Origin: JADZAA01 sp039810485
Lineage (GTDB): Bacteria > Bacteroidota > Ignavibacteria > Kapaibacteriales > UBA961
Length of the DNA stretch: 8,272 bases
Reading direction: 5' to 3'
NCBI GenBank assembly: GCA_039810485.1
Contig: JBDHXA010000105.1
Coordinates: 1-8,272 of the forward strand
Below are positions 1 to 5,481 of the stretch, in pieces. The notes under the pieces are model-generated. The model saw only the letters and a program-made list of their open reading frames with translations, was not told the origin of the DNA and searched no databases. Position 1 is the first letter of the stretch. The number at the start of each line of letters is the position of its first letter. Both the position numbers and the translations under genes were made by a program.

Positions 1-80
1 AAATGAGTAAAAACTGTACTATTACACTATGTTTTCTTTGACTTGAAATATTACCCGACTTTTCGGAGTGGGCTCATAAG

Positions 81-332
81 ATGAAAACCTATATGTCCAA
101 TTTTATTCCGGGTATAAAACACATGAAGATTGATGCAAAAGAGGATTATCAATTTCTTGCGTCCGATGTAGTATTATGCACACTTTCCGGCAAGTATGAA
201 TTAGAAATGAAGTCGGGCGATAAAATTAAGATGGAGCCTTATGTAGGAACAATAATCTTTAAGAAGAAAGGAAATGATTGGAAAATTATTTATGAGCACG
301 AAACTGCTGGTTCGCCCACACCAGTAAAGTAA
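81..332 (+). CDS. SnoaL/NTF2-like (DUF4440-type) protein, C-terminal part
   Basis: The 83-residue product resembles the second half of a SnoaL-like/NTF2-fold protein. It has alternating beta-strand segments (SDVVLCTLSGKYEL, then VGTIIFKKKGNDWKIIYEHE) ending in the typical 'G-x-W-K-I-x-x-x-H-E' strand pair. Family members are usually about 120-150 residues, so roughly the N-terminal third is missing. The reading frame stays open upstream of the ATG to an in-frame TGA at 39-41, and the translated 42-80 stretch (ending FSEWAHK) still looks protein-like, so ATG81 may not be the native start. This suggests a 5'-truncated or broken gene, although the window edge hides what lies further left. No catalytic residues can be assigned. 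Such domains range from small-molecule cyclases and isomerases to non-enzymatic ligand binders, so no function is proposed. A 9-bp hairpin follows the stop codon. Confidence 0.6.
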   Translation: MKTYMSNFIPGIKHMKIDAKEDYQFLASDVVLCTLSGKYELEMKSGDKIKMEPYVGTIIFKKKGNDWKIIYEHETAGSPTPVK

Positions 333-347
333 TAAGAAAAACCTATT

Positions 348-380
348 TTCCTGCAATTTTACTAAACCGAGTTGCAGGAA
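348..380 (+). terminator. 9-bp hairpin just downstream of the SnoaL-like fragment, possible terminator
   Basis: A perfect 9-bp inverted repeat, ttcctgcaa (348-356) and ttgcaggaa (372-380), encloses a 15-base loop and starts 15 bases after the stop codon at 332. Placement and stem length fit a transcription terminator. The 3' flank is AT-rich (attaaaaattc) rather than a clean T-run, so intrinsic termination is only probable. Confidence 0.45.
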
Positions 381-510
381 TTAAAAATTCTCAGGTTAAA
401 TAGTGAAGAGCTACGATAGATATAAATAAAAGTTTGGTTACGTGTAATAGTGCAACAATCCAACTACGAGTTTATTACAATCGGAGCGCAATATGCCTCG
501 CGGATATTAA
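381..510. other. Gene-free junction between the SnoaL-like fragment and the IS30 remnant
   Basis: No credible ORF is present. Weak transposase-like coding similarity may extend left to about 470 (a degraded 'DNG-x-x-x-A' region around 477-500), but stops and frame breaks prevent a firm call. The left boundary of the IS remnant is therefore not visible. No IS30 left-end inverted repeat (a counterpart of the ggcggattc end) was found between 1 and 510. Confidence 0.4.
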
Positions 511-769
511 GAAACTATAGCGAAAACATTATCGGCAGAAACATATTTTTTGCCATCCATATCTCTCGTGGGAGTGCAAGACAAACGAGAATGCCAATGG
601 ACTAATCAGACAGTATTTCCCTAAAAAGCGAGAGCTTCTATCAGTAGAAGATGATGAACTTACAGAGGCAATGAGACGCATAGACAACCGTCCAAGAAAA
701 ATACTTGGATGGAAAACTCCAATTCAAGTATTTACTGATAATTACAAAAGTGTTGCACTTCAGTGTTGA
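511..769 (+). pseudogene. IS30-family transposase, 3' remnant with frameshift
   Basis: This is the C-terminal part of an IS30-family DDE transposase. In frame from 548 the translation reads F-C-H-P-Y-L-S-W-E, then T-N-E-N-A-N-G-L-I-R-Q-Y-F-P-K, then D-N-R-P-R-K-I-L-G-W-K-T-P, ending V-A-L-Q-C-stop (TGA 767-769). The xHPYxSWExxxNENxNGLIRQY block, with the third catalytic acidic residue, and the NRPRKxLGxKTP block are hallmarks of the family. Between 511 and 543 the expected upstream residues (ETIAKTLSAET) lie in a different frame. Removing one T from the six-T run at 546-551 would join the two frames as ...AETYFCHPY..., so a single-base insertion explains the break. A TAA at 508-510 interrupts the upstream frame, and the N-terminal two thirds, including the helix-turn-helix and first catalytic Asp, is absent or unrecognisable. 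The fragment cannot encode an active transposase. It is about 97% identical to the opposite-strand copy at the right edge. Confidence 0.85.
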
Positions 770-787
770 ATCCGCCTTGAATCCGCC
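766..787 (+). repeat. Tandemly duplicated IS30 terminal sequence (2 x 11 bp)
   Basis: The sequence ttgaatccgcc occurs at 766-776 and again immediately at 777-787. The first copy overlaps the transposase stop codon, as it does in the right-hand element (8131-8141 on the - strand, with tgctgaatccgcc), so it belongs to the element's terminal inverted repeat. The second copy has no counterpart at the right-hand element and is a local duplication of the element end. Confidence 0.7.
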
Positions 788-1204
788 CTTGATAATTGTG
801 ATTAAATATGAGTTTAATTGATATTTATCGTCTGACTTTGCATTTTCGTTGAGACATCGTCTGAAAAGTCAGAATCAGCTGTCAACTTCAACAAAAATGC
901 ACGAAAAAATACAATACAAAATTACAAAAGAAATACTATGCTTGTCAACACCTATTTTGTCATGTCACTTTGACAAGCAAACCTATTTCTCGTTATATTG
1001 GCTAGAATATCGCTGTCGGCTTATTCTGTTTATAGATTAGATGTTATATTAGGAAAAATAGGTTAAGTGCGTCTATGCAAATGCTTGTTATGCTTATATG
1101 TTAGATATTATACTCTATCGTAGTAAGATAAAAAATACTTGCCAAGCAATGAAATGATGACAGTTAAGAACTTTATTCTGTATGTAAAATAATAAGCAAA
1201 TGCG
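788..1204. other. Gene-free AT-rich interval between the IS30 remnant and the DUF5686 gene
   Basis: No convincing gene was seen on either strand. The one open frame (849-1040, TTG start, 63 codons) has low-complexity, lysine- and isoleucine-rich composition and no recognisable domain. The most regular structure is the inverted repeat at 940-978. The interval also holds the 3' flank of the minus-strand DUF5686 gene, but no stem followed by a T-run on that strand was identified. Confidence 0.5.
940..978. repeat. 8-bp inverted repeat with 23-base spacer
   Basis: gcttgtca (940-947) and tgacaagc (971-978) are perfect reverse complements. They lie in DNA with no gene call. The sequence could form a hairpin, but no adjacent T-run or gene end makes a terminator assignment secure. 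Chance occurrence in AT-rich DNA is possible. Confidence 0.35.
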
Positions 1205-3643
1205 TTAGAATGTAGCGGCTGAAAGAGTGAAAAAAAAATGGGGTGAATTGCGCTGAGATAATCGCGCTGTAATATCAGTTCTAAAAAATAAAAATATGCG
1301 ATTAATGCCTAAGCCAATTTCATAGTAGAACTTATCGTTTGTTGTTGAAGTGGACATTAGCGAAGTTCCGGTATAATTGCGCGTATCTTCTGAGAACGTT
1401 GTATACGCAGCAGCACCGGTCAATAAAAATTCCAATCCAAATGACGCAATATTTGGAATACGAAAAAGCCCTGGAATAATTTCCCCAAAATCATGCTCAA
1501 ACGTCAGAGCTGCATAGCGATCGCCGTAGAACTCCTTAACGCCAAGACCGCGCATTGCGCCTTCAGCCGCTGTGCCCGAAGCCGATGATTCGAGAGAAAA
1601 AAAACGTTGGGGCGGTACGTTTCCCTTCGACCAGCCAGCCATTAACTTTGCATTAAGCATCCAAAGCGGCAGTGTCCGCGTGCGCATATATAACGTTGCC
1701 TGTACTTGCTTGAATGAAAAATCTGTAGGTATGATTGTTGGCTCGGAAACCTCAGTTTCTATTCGCAGTCCATTGCCGAAAATTCTCCGCAGAGGGCTAA
1801 AATTCAGGTTGATTGTACATCCAAATGACCGTAAAATGCCAGCCATGGCCAACGGATTGTCGCGAAAATTGCCACCACCGAATAAGGAGTATTGTGTGGA
1901 AACGAATGCAGGCGATTGTGTTTCATTGCGAAAAAAGAGCTTAACCGATGTAGGGCGAACAAATAAATCTTGCCGAACAAATTTTAACTGTCCATAATTT
2001 GCTTCTGCTGAAATTTCAAAACCGTTTGCATAGTAATAATCGCCGTAATCGTTCTTGAATAGCAATGAAAGAAGCGTATTTGTATTCGTTCCTATTGATG
2101 AATTGGCATCGCACCGCGTTAAATGCCGGTAAACCGCTACGTTTAGTGAATATTGACGTAATTTGTTAAAATATGCCGTTGCCCCGCACCAGCCCTGCCA
2201 ATGCTTGTCTGATACGCCGTAGCCGCCTCCGCCGCGAATTTCCAAGGCAGTGTCAATATCGTAGATCAGCCCCAGCCCAAAATAATTTCCTTGAATTCGA
2301 TTGTATCGATAGATATCTTCCGAGCCGGTAAATGGTCTTTTCATCAATTTGGTTATTTCGCGAGAAAGATCGTTTATCGGATTATCAAACATTCCGCTTG
2401 CTTCAAGCGAGTCCGGGTTATCGTGCAGCGTTTGAATGGCAGAATATGCAGCGATTTCCTCAGGCCGCAATGGCAGCACAGATTTTTCCGTCCAAAAAGT
2501 TGAGTCATATATGTCGGCAATAGGCGAAACTTCAACTCGGCGCTGCTCAAATAGTTCATCGTCAAGCGATGTATTGCACACATAGTCATACGCGACGGTT
2601 TCTATGGAAAAATCAAGTCGCGGCTCTGCAATAAACATTATTGCAGCTTTCAAATTTGCTTCAATTCCAAGACCAGCTGGCAGCACAAATTTATTGCTTA
2701 TTTCTTCAAAATGCTGAGTATAGCGCAATGTTGCATCGAATGGAAGACGAACGGTTTTATTCGGTCGCAAATCTACAGATATTGGCGTAAAGCGATCTTT
2801 ATCCAAAAGAATTACGCCGGTGAATAATTTTCGCTGCGCAGTTTTGGGAGTCACGTGCAATCGAACAATTGTCCGTCCTTCATTTACTGTTTCACCTTCT
2901 ATTGTAAAGGAATAAAAATCTAAAGCATTAGGATGAAATGGCGAGGAGATTAATTCGCCAAATATTGAAACCTCGTCATCATAAATATTAAGGTTTGTCC
3001 CAATTGCAAGAAAATTGGCTTGCGCCGGAAAATTAGCAGTTTGCCGTCGCTGAATAATCTGATTAAAATATTGGTCGGGACGCTGATAATAACCTTTGGA
3101 ATATGTTTCTAGAATGCTGAAAATAGTGGTGTCGGCTCTGCTGTCGACGCGTTTTGATGTTGCAGTATCAGTGCCGGCTGTAAATTTTGTATAGAGCATA
3201 TATGAATACGTGCGGAGAGAATCGCGCTGCCGTATTTTTTTCTCTATTGCGAAACGCATAAGTCGAACCGCAGGATCTTCGGCAGTAACAACAACTTCGC
3301 TTGTGCTAAAAGGCATTTCTGCCAGATTGATGTCAATTCGCAGAGTATCGCCTTTGTTAATTGCCGCCTCGCGACTAACAGTTCGGAAACCCACCATTGA
3401 ATAAGAGAGTGAATACGCGCCCTGAGATAATTTTATTATGTAGCGGCCATCTGCATTTGTCATTGAGCCTTTTGGCTGACCGGCGACGCGCACAGTTGCA
3501 AAGCGAAGCGGAACATTGCGGGCGGAGTCAAGCACAATGCCGGTTATGATACCGACATTTTCCGATGAATAGCAATAGAAATAGGAAAAAAATATCAGAA
3601 TGAGCAGAATAGAGGTAACAAGTTTTAGTGATAATTTGTCCAT
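1205..3643 (-). CDS. Outer-membrane protein: carboxypeptidase-regulatory-like domain plus DUF5686
   Basis: This 812-residue protein probably resides in the outer membrane. Residues 1-28 form a signal peptide (Lys/Leu start, then a run of I/L/F residues). The Cys at 24 is not in a good lipobox (SYFYC), so a non-lipoprotein signal is more likely. Residues about 31-108 are a CarboxypepD_reg-like beta-sandwich: GIVLD, PLRFATVRV, a G-S-M-T-N-A-D-G-R-Y-I turn, YSLSYSMVGF, and DINLAE leading to EVVVTA. This is the fold that precedes many Bacteroidota outer-membrane proteins. From about 123 the DPAVRLMRFAIEKK and TYSYMLYTKF segments match the start of DUF5686, which continues to the C-terminus as alternating amphipathic strands. 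The last residue is Phe after an aromatic, beta-rich tail (FFFTLSAATF), as expected for a BAM-inserted barrel. Length fits complete family members. The family's substrate is unknown, so transport or scaffolding is inference only. The gene is divergent from the methyltransferase gene, with 87 bases between the starts. Confidence 0.88.
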   Translation of the reverse strand: MDKLSLKLVTSILLILIFFSYFYCYSSENVGIITGIVLDSARNVPLRFATVRVAGQPKGSMTNADGRYIIKLSQGAYSLSYSMVGFRTVSREAAINKGDTLRIDINLAEMPFSTSEVVVTAEDPAVRLMRFAIEKKIRQRDSLRTYSYMLYTKFTAGTDTATSKRVDSRADTTIFSILETYSKGYYQRPDQYFNQIIQRRQTANFPAQANFLAIGTNLNIYDDEVSIFGELISSPFHPNALDFYSFTIEGETVNEGRTIVRLHVTPKTAQRKLFTGVILLDKDRFTPISVDLRPNKTVRLPFDATLRYTQHFEEISNKFVLPAGLGIEANLKAAIMFIAEPRLDFSIETVAYDYVCNTSLDDELFEQRRVEVSPIADIYDSTFWTEKSVLPLRPEEIAAYSAIQTLHDNPDSLEASGMFDNPINDLSREITKLMKRPFTGSEDIYRYNRIQGNYFGLGLIYDIDTALEIRGGGGYGVSDKHWQGWCGATAYFNKLRQYSLNVAVYRHLTRCDANSSIGTNTNTLLSLLFKNDYGDYYYANGFEISAEANYGQLKFVRQDLFVRPTSVKLFFRNETQSPAFVSTQYSLFGGGNFRDNPLAMAGILRSFGCTINLNFSPLRRIFGNGLRIETEVSEPTIIPTDFSFKQVQATLYMRTRTLPLWMLNAKLMAGWSKGNVPPQRFFSLESSASGTAAEGAMRGLGVKEFYGDRYAALTFEHDFGEIIPGLFRIPNIASFGLEFLLTGAAAYTTFSEDTRNYTGTSLMSTSTTNDKFYYEIGLGINRIFLFFRTDITARLSQRNSPHFFFTLSAATF

Positions 3644-3730
3644 ACATAGTAGAAAGAAATTGGCAAGCCGATAACAAATATCGAGAATAAGAATTATCGG
3701 CAGAAACTTTATGTAGTTTATAAAAGAAAT
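3644..3730. promoter_or_regulatory. Divergent intergenic region with an 8-bp inverted repeat
   Basis: These 87 bases separate the divergent starts of the DUF5686 and methyltransferase genes, so promoters for both should lie here. An inverted repeat, gccgataa (3667-3674) and ttatcggc (3694-3701), is centred between the two starts and could be an operator or a hairpin in either leader. On the - strand gatatttg resembles the Bacteroidota -7 element TAnnTTTG with one mismatch, but no convincing -33 TTG partner was found. Neither gene has a clear Shine-Dalgarno sequence. Confidence 0.35.
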
Positions 3731-4330
3731 ATGAGTCGTTTAACACAAAATTCTATAGCTGCGGCAATATTTTCCGGCCGCCCTGTTGGTATCGCTGCAT
3801 CAATTATGCGAGCAATACTTTCTTATGGCATGAATGCCATAGATCTGACAGCTGGCAATGGCAATGACACGCTACTTCTTGCAAAGTTATGTGCACCAGG
3901 GCAAGTTTTCGGCGTAGACATACAGCCGGAAGCAATTTCAACAAGTGAAAAACTTTTAGACGAACAACAAGTAAAAGCAACGTTAATCTGTGCTGATCAT
4001 TCCCGTCTTTTTGAGATAATTCCACGCGAATATCATGGGCGTATTAATGGAATTATGGCTAATCTCGGCTATCTTCCCGGTGGAGATCCAGATGTGATTA
4101 CTCGACCTGAATCTACAACAACCGCCCTGAACCTTGGCGCTATGCTTTTGGCAAAAAACGGCATTATGACAATAGTGTGCTATCATGGGCATGAGGGCGG
4201 ACCTGAAGAAGCGCATGCTGTCGCTGACTGGGCTGCCAATTTGCCGTCTGATTCTTTTACTACTCAGAAAATATCAATTTTAAATCGTCCTAATTCGCCG
4301 CCGGAGCTTGTTGTAGTGCGCCGCATCTGA
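3731..4330 (+). CDS. mnmM: MnmM/YtqB-type tRNA wobble-uridine methyltransferase (rRNA methylase-like family)
   Basis: This 199-residue class I SAM-dependent methyltransferase belongs to the YtqB-like family (formerly 'putative rRNA methylase'). Motif I is D-L-T-A-G-N-G-N-D-T at residues 38-47, with the 'GNGNDT' form specific to this family. The acidic SAM-ribose motif is GVDIQPEAI at 61-69. The family signature NLGYLPGG is at 111-118, YHGHEGG at 151-157, and the C-terminal NRPNSPPELVVVRR starts near 185. Length is normal (about 190 residues). In Bacillus subtilis the family member MnmM converts nm5U34 or nm5s2U34 of tRNA to the mnm5 form, the last step of the MnmE/MnmG wobble pathway, in the cytoplasm. 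That role is transferred here by family membership. The ATG at 3731 is the first start in a frame whose N-terminus matches family length. It stands alone and is not in an operon with the genes downstream, which begin 700 bases away. Confidence 0.85.
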   Translation: MSRLTQNSIAAAIFSGRPVGIAASIMRAILSYGMNAIDLTAGNGNDTLLLAKLCAPGQVFGVDIQPEAISTSEKLLDEQQVKATLICADHSRLFEIIPREYHGRINGIMANLGYLPGGDPDVITRPESTTTALNLGAMLLAKNGIMTIVCYHGHEGGPEEAHAVADWAANLPSDSFTTQKISILNRPNSPPELVVVRRI

Positions 4331-4452
4331 CGATTTTGCTTCTATAAGCTAAGCTGCTGATTTCGATGCAGCAAATGCCGCGATAAACGCTTGATTTTTT
4401 CTCCGATTTCACCGCTGTTATATTTATTCCGATTTTTTTTGACTTGATTAAA

Positions 4453-4481
4453 GACGTATGTTTTTATTAAAATAATACGTC
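4453..4481. repeat. 29-bp near-perfect palindrome
   Basis: gacgtat (4453-4459) and atacgtc (4475-4481) are perfect arms. Inside them the T-run and A-run (tttta / taaaa) continue the symmetry, so only two base pairs and the centre fail to match over 29 bases. It lies 122 bases after the methyltransferase stop and 551 bases before umuD. A hairpin at the end of the methyltransferase transcript, or a binding site for a dimeric regulator, are both possible. There is no T-run after it on the + strand, which argues against an ordinary intrinsic terminator. Confidence 0.55.
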
Positions 4482-4510
4482 CAAAAATTATTTATTTCCT
4501 TAAACACTTG

Positions 4511-4636
4511 CTCTGCACTTAGGCCGCGCACTCAATAACTGCTGTGAGATGTTTTATTTTATATCTCATTGCAGCACTATAGATATTTGCGTATAATTTG
4601 GTACATTTACAATTAAAAACAATACTGAGTGCAGAG
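4511..4636. repeat. Nested inverted repeats, possible structured element
   Basis: The outer arms ctctgcact (4511-4519) and agtgcagag (4628-4636) are perfect 9-bp reverse complements. A second pair, gcactcaata (4528-4537) and tactgagtgc (4623-4632), differs at one position but competes for part of the same right arm. An inner hairpin pairs ctgctgtgagat (4539-4550) with atctcattgcag (4563-4574): 4 bp, two mismatches, then 6 bp, around a 12-base AT loop. The arrangement could fold as RNA or be a remnant of a small inverted-repeat element. No terminal duplication or gene was recognised. Confidence 0.4.
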
Positions 4637-5032
4637 TAACGACATCAATAACCCTTGCATAAAACATTCCAAATCGAACAATAACTTCTTTGCTGCTTGA
4701 TTTGCTTGATTTGCATTAAGTGCGTTGCAGATGCTTCTTACGAATTGACTTCGACACAAATTTATAAAACATATCCAACTGTTGCAGCAATTTTCAAGGT
4801 ATATCAATAAAATAGAAAATAAATAGTCTGTTAATTATTTATTTCTCTAATAATAGAACAATGAAATATCAATGATAGAAGTTTTTTTAGATCAAGTAAT
4901 TTGAAGTGCTTTGCTGCTGCTTGTGATTGGCGTTATATTTTGAATCAAATATTTAAATTCGTTGCAAATGTTTGTTGAATAATTTATAAGTGTATATTGT
5001 TCGCTGTATTATTTAATAATTAGACAGTAAAA

Positions 5033-5479
5033 ATGGCATTAAAACTTTATGCTGGAAATATTATAGACATATTTTCTGCCGTTACCGAAACAGAGCTTGA
5101 GCTGCCTTTTGTGGGAAGCGGAATTTCAGCCGGCTTCCCATCGCCGGCATTAGATTTTAGTGATATTAGCATTGATTTAAATAAATATCTTATTAAACAT
5201 CCGGCTGCGACTTTTTACGGACGGATAAAAGGCGAGTCGCTTAAAAATGCAGGAATAAACAGCGGCGACCTGCTGATAATAGATCGGAGCATAGAACCTG
5301 TCAATGGAAAAATTGCAGTTTGCTATATTGATGGTGAATTTACAGCAAAGCGCATTAAAATTGAGAAAGAAAATGTTTTGCTTATTGCCGAAAATGAAGA
5401 TTACCAGCCGATTAAAGTATCGAAAGATAATGATTTCTTAATTTGGGGCATTGTTACGCACGTAATTAAAGACGTTTGA
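5033..5479 (+). CDS. umuD: UmuD-like SOS accessory protein (S24/LexA-type autopeptidase)
   Basis: The 148-residue product is a UmuD homologue: on interaction with RecA filaments it cleaves itself, and the processed dimer joins UmuC to form DNA polymerase V for translesion synthesis. The cleavage site is A-G at residues 33-34 (GISAGFPSPA), in place of the Cys-Gly of E. coli UmuD and like the Ala-Gly of LexA. The catalytic Ser is residue 69 (KGESL) and the general-base Lys is 106 (DGEFTAKRI). The spacing from cleavage site to Ser (36) and from Ser to Lys (37) equals that of E. coli UmuD (24, 60, 97). FPSPA, IDLN, HPAAT and VDGEF-like segments also align. The protein is slightly longer than the 139-residue E. 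coli protein because of an N-terminal extension. It has no DNA-binding domain, so it is not LexA. Its stop lies 2 bases before the umuC ATG, indicating one transcript with coupled translation. Confidence 0.95.
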   Translation: MALKLYAGNIIDIFSAVTETELELPFVGSGISAGFPSPALDFSDISIDLNKYLIKHPAATFYGRIKGESLKNAGINSGDLLIIDRSIEPVNGKIAVCYIDGEFTAKRIKIEKENVLLIAENEDYQPIKVSKDNDFLIWGIVTHVIKDV

Positions 5480-5481
5480 AT

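Larger units (their letters stand above)
4331..5032. other. 702-base gene-free, AT-rich region upstream of umuDC, rich in inverted repeats
   Basis: No convincing coding sequence was found. The only frame of length (4613-4807, - strand, 64 codons) is cysteine-rich, has no domain and overlaps the symmetric DNA. The region contains a 29-bp near-palindrome (4453-4481), a nested set of inverted repeats (4511-4636) and a short direct repeat (tgcttgatt twice near 4694-4712). It must carry the umuDC promoter and any SOS operator. An Escherichia coli-type CTG-N10-CAG LexA box or a clean TAnnTTTG promoter could not be assigned just upstream of 5033. It shows no tRNA-like or tmRNA-like T-loop sequence. 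Confidence 0.5.

Noticed and set aside
18..451. 10-bp inverted repeat (actattacac at 18-27, gtgtaatagt at 442-451) around the SnoaL-like fragment, considered as ends of a small mobile element
   Set aside because: Arms do not extend beyond 10 bp, there is no target duplication, and such a match is expected by chance in AT-rich DNA.
849..1040. 63-codon + strand ORF with TTG start
   Set aside because: No recognisable domain, low-complexity composition and a weak start; it overlaps the inverted repeat at 940-978. Probably chance.
1572..1997. 141-codon + strand ORF
   Set aside because: Lies entirely antisense to the well-supported DUF5686 gene, with no domain resemblance; a shadow frame.
4341..4400. 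Possible terminator after the methyltransferase gene (gctgc / gcagc hairpin)
   Set aside because: Only a 5-bp stem, and the T-run lies about 20 bases downstream rather than adjacent.
4613..4807. 64-codon - strand ORF
   Set aside because: Cysteine-rich, no domain, overlaps the symmetric non-coding DNA, and has no supporting context.
4930..5032. Candidate promoter and LexA box upstream of umuD
   Set aside because: Only partial matches with poor spacing were found to TAnnTTTG, to -35/-10 boxes and to CTG-N10-CAG.
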